Shown: one piece after another, positions 16,143 to 23,779 of the stretch
Numbering within the stretch: position 1 is the first letter of the stretch
How the letters are laid out: the number at the start of each line of letters is the position of its first letter
NCBI RefSeq assembly: GCF_009720365.1
Contig: NZ_WBZD01000021.1
Span: forward strand, 124,001-188,000
DNA: 64,000 bases
DNA from: Catellatospora paridis
GTDB lineage: Bacteria; Actinomycetota; Actinomycetes; Mycobacteriales; Micromonosporaceae
Direction of reading: 5' to 3'
Notes under the pieces: generated by a model
What the model was told of the DNA's origin: nothing
The model's database searches: none
What the model saw: only the letters and a program-made list of their open reading frames with translations
Translations under genes and position numbers: made by a program

Positions 16143-19100
16143 TTAGGGGGCGTATACCTCGAATTCGAAGAGGGAGTAGCCCCAGGCGGTGGCGCGGGTG
16201 GTGCCATTGACGCGGACGTAGCGGCCCGAGCCGGTCAGGCCGGTGAGGTCGTCGACGCCGCCGTCACCGCCGGTGACGGACCGGATGGTGGTCCAGGTGT
16301 TGCCGTCGGGCGAGGTCTGGATCTGGTACGCCGACCCGTAGGCCGCCTCCCAGACCAGCCGCACCCGGCTGATGGAGTAGGTCTGGCCCAGGTCGACCCG
16401 GATCCACTGCGGGTCCGAGAAGGCGCTGGCCCAGCGGGTGGTGGTGGCGTTGCCGTCCACCGCCGCCGAACCGGGGTAACCCGCCGCCTCGGTGCTGGAC
16501 ACCAGGGTCGGCTTGTTCAGAGCCACGTTGACCGAGGGCTGGCTCGTGGTGCCGGTGTAGGGCAGCACGAGCCGGGACTGGTTGCCGATGCCCAGGGTGC
16601 TCGGCCCGCTGCCGATGGCACTCCAGACCTCGACCCGCACCGAGCCGTTGGCCAGGTTGGCGAACGATCCGGTGGTGGTCTTCACGCCGAACGCCTGGGT
16701 GTAGTGCTCGTATCCGGCGACCGGGTCGGTGGGGAAGTAGTTGTACGTCTCCACCCGGTCGAAGCTGCCGTTGCCGGTGAAGTCGTACGACACCCGGACC
16801 TGGGTGGCGTTGCCGACACCGGTGCCCGCGTCGAGGAACATGTCGAAGTTCGTCGCGCCGCCGTTGTGCGTGGCGTTCAGGCCGGTCGCGTTGAACACCT
16901 GGGCGCTGTGCGGGTTGCCGTCCCAGTTGCCGTTGGCCGCGGCCACGGTGACCGAGCCGGCCGCGCTCTGGGTGCCGGGCAGGCCGCCGCCGGATTGCAG
17001 GTAGCGGGTGGCGGCGAAGCTGCCGGGCGGGTTCGGTGAGGTGGACGGCGACGGCGAGGCCGGAGGAGACGGCGACGCGGGCGGCGACGAGGGCGGGTTG
17101 GACGGCGGGTTCGAGGGCGGGTTGGACGGCGTCGGGTTGCCGCCGCCGCAGGCGTTGCCGCCGGTCCAGGTGAAGGCGCCGGAGGTGACCGTCTTGCAGG
17201 CCGGCACGCTCAGCGTGGTGCCGTTGGAGAAGGTCACCGTGATCGCCGCGTTGCTGATGTTGGACGCGACGTAGGTGCGCGCGCCCGCCTTGTTGAACAC
17301 CTTGGCCAGCGGGTGGTTGGCGGTGATCGAGGTGTCCACGTTGCCCAGCGCGGCCAGGTTGCGGATCCAGTGGTAGGTGTGCGCCTTGGACTCGCCCTCC
17401 TCGGAGGTGAACCCGCTGTTGGCGTTGAAGTTGTTCAGCGCCGCGGTGCCGTTGCCCAGGGCCTGGAACTCCCAGAGGATGTCCTGCCAGACCGTGGGCG
17501 GGCCGCCGTTGTTGGTGACCAGCTCGTTGTAGTTGGTCGTCACGTAGGCGGGGTTGTCGCCGAGGTAGAAGTGGCCGCCGGTGATGGGCAGCATGTTGAT
17601 GCCCTGGATCATCTCCGGCTCGCCGGAGAACCACGTCGCGTACGCGCCGCCGTCGCCCCAGACCATGCCGACCGTGTTGTGCCCGAAGGCGGCCGGGAAG
17701 TTCTGGTTGCGCACGTCGAACCAGTACTCGGCGATGGCCGCGGACTGCGTGGTGTAGATGAAGATGCCGGCGTCGCGCACCGCGGCGTTGCCGGTCGCCT
17801 GGCCCCACTGGATCAGGGCGTTGGCGAAGTTCATGCCCTCGGACGAGGACTCCTGGTTGTTGCCCGCGCCGAACGCGCCGTGCCCGGCCGCCCAGTCGTG
17901 ACCGGCGAAGATGTCGAAGTCACGCAGGTACGGGAAGCGGGTGTCGGTGCGGTCGTAGTTGTTGGCGTCGCGGATCAGCAGGTCCACCATGCCGCCGTAC
18001 TGGCTGTTGGTGGCCCAGGTCTTGTCGAACTTGGCCAGCGTCGCCGCGGCGGCCACGAAGTAGCCGTAGTGGAAGTGGTGGTCGTTGAGTTCCAGGTCGG
18101 ACCCGTAGGAGGCCGGGTAGCCGAGCAGGGTGCCCCAGGCGCTGTTGTAGTAGAAGACCCGGCTGGTCTTGCCCGCCGACGCGGTGAACCAGTCGTTGAG
18201 CCGGGTGCGGATGGTGCTCAGCGCGGTGTCGCGGATCGAGGTCAGGTTGAGCTGGTCGGCGATCTCGGCGATGCGCGCGGCGCGGCCCAGGCCCTTGCCC
18301 GTCCAGTAGGTGTCGTCGCCGCGGAAGTCGGCCGGGTTGCCCGCCACCGCGTTGAGGAAGTTGGTGATCGTGGTGAGGTCGCCGCCGGAGCTGTCCGCGA
18401 CCGCCGGGATCTCGGGCAGCACGCCGGTGTACTTCATCGAGGTCGTGAACGAGCCGATGCCGGTGAGGATCTTCATCTGGCCGCGCGCGCTGGTGTACGT
18501 GTTCGCCAGCGGCGTCGCGCCGGTCAGGCTGTTCCACTGGTGCGGGTACAGCGCCGCGACGGTGGCCGTCTGCGAGCCCTGCCGCGCCGTGGTCAGGTAC
18601 GTGTACGTGGTGTTCAGCGTGCTGGCGGCCTGGTTGTAGCTGTACGACACCCGGGTGCCGGTGACGTGCGCGTGCGCGTACTGGCCGTAGGTGTTGGCGA
18701 GCGCGACCCGGTCGGCGCCGGCGGGCAGCACCGCGACCGAGAAGAAGCCCTGGCCGTTGAGGGTCGAGCTGATCGACGTGCCGCTGACCGTCCAGGTGGA
18801 GCCGGTCGGGGCGTACGCGACGTAGTCGCGCCCGTTGACGTTGAAGCCGATCTGGCCGCCGCTGTTGGACCACACGGTCGGCGTGCCCGCCGTGGTGATC
18901 TGCGCGTTGCCGCCGGTCACCTGGAAGTACGCGAACGGCAGGCCGTGGCCGATGGTGGCCTTCATGGTCCGCGCGCCGTCACTCCAGTACGGCGTGACGG
19001 TCCAGTCGCTCCACCCGTCGACCTTGCTGTCGGGGGAGTTCAGGCCGGCCACGCCGACGAGCATGTCCTGCACGTAGGGGTAGTGGAACTCGCCGACCCC

Positions 19101-19538
19101 GGTCGCGCTGCCGCTGATCGCGGGGGTGGTGTTGTAGGAGAACCCGAGCCCGCCCGCGAGCGTGTCGTAGGAGATCGGGTGGGCGTGCAGCGGCTCGCTG
19201 TAGCTGCAGTCGAACTTCTTGAACAGCAGCGACGACCACCAGTCGTTGGTGGGCACGCCGCCGGCGGGGGCGTTGGCGGTGACGTACTGACGCGGGTTGG
19301 TCGACAGCGATCCGCAGCCGGCGGGCACCGAGCGGCCCGCGGGCAGGCTGTCGAGGTAGCTGCCGGCGCCGACGGTGCCCGCCTGGGCGGTCTGCGCGAC
19401 GGCGATGCCGAACAGGGCTGCGGCCAGGACGGCGACCGAGCCGAGGACGAGGGCGCGGTGGCGCGCCCAGGACTGACGTCGGCGACCCGCGCGGCGCGGT
19501 TCGCCGTCGGGGGTCACGGACCGGATGGACGGTTCCAT
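16143..19538 (-). CDS. Secreted multidomain GH81 endo-beta-1,3-glucanase
   Basis: 1131 residues from the ATG at 19538, chosen because GGAGG lies eight bases upstream; an ATG ten codons earlier lacks such a site. Order: a signal/anchor helix (about 30-53); GH81 catalytic region (about 60-730) with DWWSSLLFKKFD, HFHYGYF and the catalytic stretch HDWAAGHGAFGAGNNQESSSEG (about 545-570); a beta-sandwich tail; a Pro/Ser linker (about 803-838); a module beginning RYLQSGGGLPGTQS (about 843-993) that resembles modules on other beta-glucanases; and a C-terminal F5/8-type CBM32 (about 1000-1131; AVDGNATTTRWAS). It hydrolyses beta-1,3-glucans of fungal or algal walls outside the cell. Two LacI-type operators and a promoter lie upstream. 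Confidence 0.9.
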   Translation of the reverse strand: MEPSIRSVTPDGEPRRAGRRRQSWARHRALVLGSVAVLAAALFGIAVAQTAQAGTVGAGSYLDSLPAGRSVPAGCGSLSTNPRQYVTANAPAGGVPTNDWWSSLLFKKFDCSYSEPLHAHPISYDTLAGGLGFSYNTTPAISGSATGVGEFHYPYVQDMLVGVAGLNSPDSKVDGWSDWTVTPYWSDGARTMKATIGHGLPFAYFQVTGGNAQITTAGTPTVWSNSGGQIGFNVNGRDYVAYAPTGSTWTVSGTSISSTLNGQGFFSVAVLPAGADRVALANTYGQYAHAHVTGTRVSYSYNQAASTLNTTYTYLTTARQGSQTATVAALYPHQWNSLTGATPLANTYTSARGQMKILTGIGSFTTSMKYTGVLPEIPAVADSSGGDLTTITNFLNAVAGNPADFRGDDTYWTGKGLGRAARIAEIADQLNLTSIRDTALSTIRTRLNDWFTASAGKTSRVFYYNSAWGTLLGYPASYGSDLELNDHHFHYGYFVAAAATLAKFDKTWATNSQYGGMVDLLIRDANNYDRTDTRFPYLRDFDIFAGHDWAAGHGAFGAGNNQESSSEGMNFANALIQWGQATGNAAVRDAGIFIYTTQSAAIAEYWFDVRNQNFPAAFGHNTVGMVWGDGGAYATWFSGEPEMIQGINMLPITGGHFYLGDNPAYVTTNYNELVTNNGGPPTVWQDILWEFQALGNGTAALNNFNANSGFTSEEGESKAHTYHWIRNLAALGNVDTSITANHPLAKVFNKAGARTYVASNISNAAITVTFSNGTTLSVPACKTVTSGAFTWTGGNACGGGNPTPSNPPSNPPSNPPSSPPASPSPPASPSPSTSPNPPGSFAATRYLQSGGGLPGTQSAAGSVTVAAANGNWDGNPHSAQVFNATGLNATHNGGATNFDMFLDAGTGVGNATQVRVSYDFTGNGSFDRVETYNYFPTDPVAGYEHYTQAFGVKTTTGSFANLANGSVRVEVWSAIGSGPSTLGIGNQSRLVLPYTGTTSQPSVNVALNKPTLVSSTEAAGYPGSAAVDGNATTTRWASAFSDPQWIRVDLGQTYSISRVRLVWEAAYGSAYQIQTSPDGNTWTTIRSVTGGDGGVDDLTGLTGSGRYVRVNGTTRATAWGYSLFEFEVYAP

Positions 19539-19606
19539 GTGCTTGGCCTCCGGGGCTGGGGCTGGCATGGCGAGGGAGAACGGAGGAGCGGTGTGCCGGT
19601 GAGAGC

Positions 19607-19624
19607 TGTGAGAGCGCTCTCTGA
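19607..19624. promoter_or_regulatory. LacI-type operator O1 of the GH81 gene
   Basis: TGTGAGAGCGCTCTCTGA is a near-perfect palindrome centred on AGCGCT, the style of CebR-like LacI regulators. It covers the predicted transcription start of the GH81 gene, which suits repression. Confidence 0.65.
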
Positions 19625-19628
19625 GCGC

Positions 19629-19658
19629 AAACTATCGGGCAACCACTCGATACGTCAA
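19629..19658 (-). promoter_or_regulatory. Promoter of the GH81 gene
   Basis: On the minus strand: TTGACG, an 18-base spacer, then TAGTTT. The inferred start point near 19622 lies within operator O1, about 84 bases before the chosen start codon. Confidence 0.6.
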
Positions 19659-19742
19659 TGTTTCGGGGCCATGGCATCTGAGTAAATCCCGGGACGTGGA
19701 CACAGCGTGACGAAGGCGGGACGGCATAACGTGACAACGGCC

Positions 19743-19762
19743 CTGTGAGAGCGCTCTCACAG
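19743..19762. promoter_or_regulatory. LacI-type operator O2, perfect 20-bp palindrome
   Basis: CTGTGAGAGCGCTCTCACAG is a perfect palindrome with the same core as O1. The centres of O1 and O2 are 137 bp apart, close to 13 helical turns, which suits looping. It also lies 24 bases beyond the dienelactone hydrolase stop and could fold as a terminator. Confidence 0.65.
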
Positions 19763-19785
19763 AGCCGTTGTCAATGGCTCGTCGG

Positions 19786-20520
19786 TCAGTGGCGGTGCCG
19801 GGTGGTGAAGGAGATGATCCGGTTCCAGGCGTCGGTGCAGGCGTCCTGCCACTGCTCGAACGAGCGGTCGAAGAACGAGTGCGGGGCGCCCTCGTACACA
19901 TGCATCTCGGGGCCGACGCCGGCCTCCTCCAGCTGTGCGGCGAACTTCTCGAACTCGCTGACCGGCGTCGAGTCCGCGCCCGCCACCAGCATCAGGATCG
20001 GCTTCTCCACCTCGTCGACGACGTCGGCGACCCGCGCCGGCTGGCCGTAGAAGCCGATCACCCCGGCCAGGTCGAGGTCGGAGGCGGCCAGCCGCCACGA
20101 CTGGCTGCCGCCGAAGCAGAACCCGATGGTGTACACCGACGCGTCCGGGTCGGATTCGGTCAGCACCGCCATCGCGGCCGCCGTGTCGGCGTACACGTGC
20201 GCGGGCGTGACCTGCGGCATGTGCTCCATGTAGGGGAAGCTCTCGTCGCGCTGGGACACCCCGGCGGTGCGGCCGAAGTAGTCGATGGCGATCGCCTCGT
20301 AGCCCGCCTCGGCCAGGCGCTGGGTGAGCCCGACGTAGAACGGGTGCAGGCCGCGCACGTCCGGCAGCACGACGATCTTCATGCCGTTCGGGGTCTGCGG
20401 GACCGCCCGGTACGCGGCGAGGGTGTTGCCGTCCTCGGCGTGCAGTTCGAGCGGGCCGTGCTCGGCCACCGCGCCCGCGTTCGGGGCCTTCGGGGCCTGG
20501 CTGTCGTCACTGTGGCACAT
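19786..20520 (-). CDS. Dienelactone hydrolase family protein
   Basis: 244 residues with an alpha/beta-hydrolase fold. The nucleophile motif is GFCFGGS (Cys, about residue 132), with the acid in AGADSTP and His in APHSFF, the Cys-Asp-His triad typical of dienelactone hydrolases. The family opens lactone rings or acts on related esters in the cytoplasm; the natural substrate here is unknown. Its start overlaps the end of the upstream AlkZ-related gene by 14 bases, so the two are likely co-transcribed. Confidence 0.88.
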   Translation of the reverse strand: MCHSDDSQAPKAPNAGAVAEHGPLELHAEDGNTLAAYRAVPQTPNGMKIVVLPDVRGLHPFYVGLTQRLAEAGYEAIAIDYFGRTAGVSQRDESFPYMEHMPQVTPAHVYADTAAAMAVLTESDPDASVYTIGFCFGGSQSWRLAASDLDLAGVIGFYGQPARVADVVDEVEKPILMLVAGADSTPVSEFEKFAAQLEEAGVGPEMHVYEGAPHSFFDRSFEQWQDACTDAWNRIISFTTRHRH

Positions 20521-21289
20521 CGGTTGCTCCTTGGCTGCGGTAAGCGGAAGCCCGTCGCCGCGCCTGTCCGGCGTCGACGAGGGCGTCCAGGTGGGACCGG
20601 GCGACGGCGGCGGTCCAGCCGTACGCCCGCGCGAGCTGCGCCGGAGTCGCCTCGACGGCGGTCTCCAGGTAGCGGCTCGTCGCCGTGGCGGCGTCGTGCC
20701 CGCCGCCGACGTCGAAACGGCGGCAGGTCAGGTCCACGATGGAAGCCGGCCAGCCGGCGCGCTGCTCGCGCACGCCAGCGGACGTTACCAGCAGACGGCG
20801 CTGCAGTTCGGTCATGGCGCGGTCGTAGGCGGCCCGGTCGCCGATCAGCTCGCGCAGCGCGCGCGAGGTCAGCGGCCCGGTGAGCAGTGCCCGCGCGATC
20901 TCGTGCGCCTCGCGGGGCAGGTCGAGGTCCTCGTGGTCGTCGAGCTCGCCGTCGCCGGTGTAGAGCGCGCGCAGCAGGGTGGGGGAGAGCAGGCTCGCGC
21001 GGCGGAACAGGAACTTGCCGTACCAGGCGAGCCCGGCCTCGGGCAGCGCGTCCTTCCAGGTCCACACGGTGGACTCGGCCTCGCCCATGCCGTCGGCCCA
21101 GGCGACGGCGTCCTCGTCGGCGACGGTCTCGTACAGCGAGGGCGCGAGCGCGTTCGCGGCCGGGAACAGCAGCGCGCAGCCGACGTCGTCGACGAACCGG
21201 CCCGCCTCCTCGACGGTCTGCGGCCGGGCCTCGGGCAGCCAGCGGTCGCCCCGCGCGCGGGCCAGGGCGAGTTCCTGATCATCGACCAT
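20507..21289 (-). CDS. AlkZ-related winged-helix protein (putative)
   Basis: About 260 residues from the ATG at 21289; the frame is open further upstream but that part runs through an intergenic repeat. It starts MVDDQELALARARG and contains a Trp-rich stretch (WTWKDALPEAGLAWYGKF), then LTSRALRELIG and LQRRLLVTSAGV, and a C-terminal winged-helix-like part (TPAQLARAYGWTAAVARSHLDALV). I recall similar proteins annotated as AlkZ-related, without the QxQ motif of true AlkZ glycosylases. A DNA-related role is possible but unproven. First gene of an operon with the dienelactone hydrolase. Confidence 0.5.
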   Translation of the reverse strand: MVDDQELALARARGDRWLPEARPQTVEEAGRFVDDVGCALLFPAANALAPSLYETVADEDAVAWADGMGEAESTVWTWKDALPEAGLAWYGKFLFRRASLLSPTLLRALYTGDGELDDHEDLDLPREAHEIARALLTGPLTSRALRELIGDRAAYDRAMTELQRRLLVTSAGVREQRAGWPASIVDLTCRRFDVGGGHDAATATSRYLETAVEATPAQLARAYGWTAAVARSHLDALVDAGQARRRASAYRSQGATDVPQ

Positions 21290-21667
21290 GCGCCGGAGCG
21301 TAACCGCCACCCCCGACGCCCGGCCGCTCTGCGACCTTTCGTCACGTCGCGGCAGGCCGCGAGGTTTCGCCCCGCCCGCCGCGTTCGACCCCGTCCGGCC
21401 GCACCGCGAAGATCGTCCGACTTGCCGGGCACATGTGCGAATCATGAGCCGGGATGCGCCCACTTGCCGGGCAACTCGGATGATCTCGCTGGGGGCGGTG
21501 CGTGTTATCGGGACGTTAATCCTTTTTTACTTGTTCGGGCTTTCCGCGTGGTGGCGGATGTTTCGCGCCCCCGTTTGGCGGAGCCTTGTTCAGGTGAGGG
21601 CACCCGGTCGCCGGGTCGCCCGCACGGCGCCCCGAGACCCTGGGCGTCATGGAGGGAGAGATCGACT
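21290..21667. other. Intergenic region with a palindrome and an AT-rich patch
   Basis: 378 bp between two divergent genes. It holds the family B palindrome (21409-21487) and, near 21504-21545, an AT-rich patch (TTAATCC, a six-T run, TTACTTG) that probably contains the promoter of the small gene at 21668. No convincing gene is present. Confidence 0.5.
21409..21487. repeat. Dispersed palindrome family B, copy 1
   Basis: 31-base arms (24 of 31 complementary) around a 17-base loop. The left arm, AAGATCGTCCGACTTGCC onward, closely matches the right arm of the copy at 58694-58772 read backwards, and the loops are alike too. It sits upstream of the AlkZ-related gene. Confidence 0.8.
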
Positions 21668-21871
21668 GTGTACGTCAACTCCGATCTGGCGTTGTGCCTG
21701 GTGGACGAGGCATCTGCCGGTCGCGCCGACGATGCCGACAAGGTGTGGCGTTCTGCGATCCGTGAGGCCATCGCGTGCAATGTTCCGATCGAACATGTCG
21801 CGAACAGGGCAAACGTCTCGGTCGAGGACATCCTCTCGATCGTGAGCGATAGCCAGGTGGTGCCGGCGTGA
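21668..21871 (+). CDS. Small conserved-looking protein, possible HTH
   Basis: 67 residues from a GTG with a strong GGAGGGAGAG site seven bases upstream. The sequence is acidic and Ala-rich with a predicted helix-turn-helix-like end: IREAIACNVPIEHVANRANVS then VEDILSIVSD, in the style of XRE or sigma region 4 recognition helices. Codon usage is coding-like. I do not recognise the family. The GTG of a second tiny frame overlaps its stop. Confidence 0.6.
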   Translation: MYVNSDLALCLVDEASAGRADDADKVWRSAIREAIACNVPIEHVANRANVSVEDILSIVSDSQVVPA

Positions 21872-22029
21872 CCCCGGCCGTCCGCTGCGAGGTGCTGTCC
21901 GCCTCCGCCCTGCGAGCCTTCGTGGAACCGAGACCGCCATCGGATTCCGGCGGCCGCCCCGACACCGCTGTCACGTGGACGCGACGGGCCGGCAGCGTTG
22001 CCGCGCCGCCCCGCGCCACCGCCGCCTGA
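21868..22029 (+). CDS. Possible 53-residue protein overlapping the small HTH-like gene
   Basis: A GTG overlapping the upstream stop (GTGA) opens a frame of 53 residues rich in Ala, Arg and Pro that ends just before a strong terminator. The translational coupling and the terminator placement argue for expression; the composition, with no recognisable motif, argues against. It could be chance reading of the 3' leader. Confidence 0.3.
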   Translation: MTPAVRCEVLSASALRAFVEPRPPSDSGGRPDTAVTWTRRAGSVAAPPRATAA

Positions 22030-22049
22030 CCGGCCCGCATACCCGCTGA

Positions 22050-22081
22050 AACAGGGCCCCGACCTCGGTCGGGGCCCTGTT
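22050..22081 (+). terminator. Strong hairpin terminator
   Basis: A perfect 15-base arm, AACAGGGCCCCGACC, is followed after two bases by its complement. It separates the small genes from the membrane protein gene. Confidence 0.75.
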
Positions 22082-22138
22082 CGCGTGCTGGCTCGTTAGC
22101 CCCTGCGGACGTCACGCACGGGCGAGGAGAGGCGACAC

Positions 22139-23539
22139 GTGGACAGGGTTCTGGTCGAGAAGCGGGATGCGGGCGCCGTCTCGCCGGTCTACTCGCGGCC
22201 GGGCGTGCCGCGCCTGGTGGCCTGGGCGGCGCTCGCGGGAGCGGGCCTGACCGTGCTCGCCGTCGTGGCGATGATGCTGCGGCGGTTGCCGACGGGGTCG
22301 CGCCTGGCCGGATGGACCTATCCGTACGACCGCGCGGCCGGGGAGTGGCACGTGGTGTGGCCCGCCCTGGTGGTCGCGGCCGCCGTGCTCGGGCTGCTGT
22401 GGCTGTCGCGCCGGCTGCCCGGGCGCTTCGACGGGGCCGTGGTCGCGGGGTGGTTCCTCGCGGTGATCCCGCTCCAGTTGCTGCTGCGCCGGTACGCCCT
22501 GCCGTCGCTGGGTGACATCGTGGTCAGCGACCGCGCCAACTCGTTCCACTCCCCGTCGCAGCGCTGGGGCCTCGGCGAGTTCATGGGCGACTACATGGGC
22601 CTGGTCGAGCAGCTGCCGCCGCACGCGCGCACCAACATGCCCGGCAAGACCATGCTGTACTTCCTGCTCGACGCGCTCGGCCTCGGCCCGGCCGCGATGG
22701 GCGTCGCCGTGCTGGCCGTGGCGAACCTGTCCGCCGTGCTGCTGTGGCTCATCGTGCGCGACCTGACCGGCGACCGCCGGATCGCGCTGTACACCCTGGT
22801 CCTGGGGCTGTTCCTGCCCGGCGCGCTGTACTTCGTCCCGGTGCTCAACGCCGTCTCCCCGGTGCCGATCCTGCTCGCGCTGTGGCTGCACGTGCGCTTC
22901 CTGAAGACCGGCCGGGCCGGGTACGCGCTCGGCCTGGGCGGCGCGCTCTACCTGACCGTCTTCTTCGAGGCGCTGCCGCTGGTGCTGGGCATCGTGTTCG
23001 CGGCGCTGCTCGGCGTCGCGCTGCGGCAGCGCACGATGTCCTGGCCGGACGCGCTGCGCCTGCTCGGGCTCACGCTGGCCGGGTTCGCCGGCTGCTACGC
23101 GGCGATGCGGGGACTGTTCGGCTACGACCTGTTCGACAACTTCGGGTACGTGCTGGCCGACGCCAACGACTTCAACTCCCGCTGGCGGCCGTACGGGATG
23201 TGGGTGACCCGCAACCTGTGGTACCTGGCGCTGGCCGGCGGGGTCGCGTCTTGCGTGATGCTCGCAGCGGCTGCCGTCGACGCGGTGCGCCACCGGTCGG
23301 CGCACCCGGCCGCGGTGCTGACCCTGTCCGGGATCGCGGTGCTGGTGGTGCTCGACCTGTGGGGGATCAACCGCGGCGAGACGGTCCGACTGTGGATCTT
23401 CCTGGCGGTGTATCTGCAGGTCGGCGCGGCCTGGCTGTGCGCCCGCACCGAGCGCTTCTGGCCCGCCGCCGTCCTCGTCTCCGCCGCCGTCCTCCAGGCC
23501 GGCATCGGCTCCGCCATGATCGGCTTCGTCCGCATCTGA
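22139..23539 (+). CDS. Polytopic membrane protein (GT-C-like topology)
   Basis: 466 residues from a GTG with GGAGAGG upstream. At least ten hydrophobic segments are visible, with an extracytoplasmic loop after the third (about residues 125-170) containing HSPSQRWGLGEFMGDYMGL and PPHARTNMPGKTM. The topology resembles GT-C (dolichol- or polyprenyl-phosphate sugar) transferases, but no clear DxD is seen in the first loop; the nearest acidic pattern is LGDIVVSDRANS. I do not assign an enzyme. It is monocistronic, bracketed by a terminator and a palindrome. Confidence 0.7.
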   Translation: MDRVLVEKRDAGAVSPVYSRPGVPRLVAWAALAGAGLTVLAVVAMMLRRLPTGSRLAGWTYPYDRAAGEWHVVWPALVVAAAVLGLLWLSRRLPGRFDGAVVAGWFLAVIPLQLLLRRYALPSLGDIVVSDRANSFHSPSQRWGLGEFMGDYMGLVEQLPPHARTNMPGKTMLYFLLDALGLGPAAMGVAVLAVANLSAVLLWLIVRDLTGDRRIALYTLVLGLFLPGALYFVPVLNAVSPVPILLALWLHVRFLKTGRAGYALGLGGALYLTVFFEALPLVLGIVFAALLGVALRQRTMSWPDALRLLGLTLAGFAGCYAAMRGLFGYDLFDNFGYVLADANDFNSRWRPYGMWVTRNLWYLALAGGVASCVMLAAAAVDAVRHRSAHPAAVLTLSGIAVLVVLDLWGINRGETVRLWIFLAVYLQVGAAWLCARTERFWPAAVLVSAAVLQAGIGSAMIGFVRI

Positions 23540-23567
23540 CCCGACCGCCACCTCGTCCCACCTGCGA

Positions 23568-23626
23568 CAACTCTTAAAGACTTGCGGCCTAAGCGGCATT
23601 CTGAGGCCGCCAGTCTTCAAGAGTTG
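23568..23626. repeat. Single long palindrome after the membrane protein gene
   Basis: 23-base arms beginning CAACTCTTAAAGACT (two mismatches) flank a 13-base loop, 28 bases after the stop. No U-run follows. The build resembles families A and B but no second copy is seen in the window. Confidence 0.65.
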
Positions 23627-23659
23627 CCGCGAGTGGGCGGGTCCGATCGCGAGGGGCGA

Positions 23660-23709
23660 TCAAAATTATTGCTGTGGTGTAACGGGTTATCGCGTCAAAA
23701 TTTTTGTTG
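23660..23709. promoter_or_regulatory. Direct repeats upstream of the RpiR gene
   Basis: TCAAAATTATTGCTG (23660-23674) recurs as TCAAAATTTTTGTTG (23695-23709), 35 bp apart and immediately before the -35 box. Strongly AT-rich against the background. A likely binding site, perhaps for the regulator itself. Confidence 0.5.
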
Positions 23710-23716
23710 TTCGGCA

Positions 23717-23745
23717 TTGACACTTTGGACTGTGGGTCGTAATTT
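23717..23745 (+). promoter_or_regulatory. Sigma-70-type promoter of the RpiR gene
   Basis: TTGACA (23717-23722), a 17-base spacer and TAATTT (23740-23745). This is the best consensus promoter in the window, lying about 35 bases before the chosen start codon. Confidence 0.7.
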
Positions 23746-23779
23746 TCTTCATCAACGGACCGCGATGAAGGGAATTGTT

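Noticed and set aside
17313-19685. A 790-codon open frame on the plus strand across the GH81 gene
   Set aside because: It is antisense to a gene with clear GH81 and CBM32 motifs, has a composition of repeated Val/Gly/Arg typical of GC-rich shadow frames, and no ribosome site.
21510-21535. Six-T run as a terminator U-tract
   Set aside because: No stable GC stem precedes it at the right distance; it better fits an AT-rich promoter patch for the small gene at 21668.
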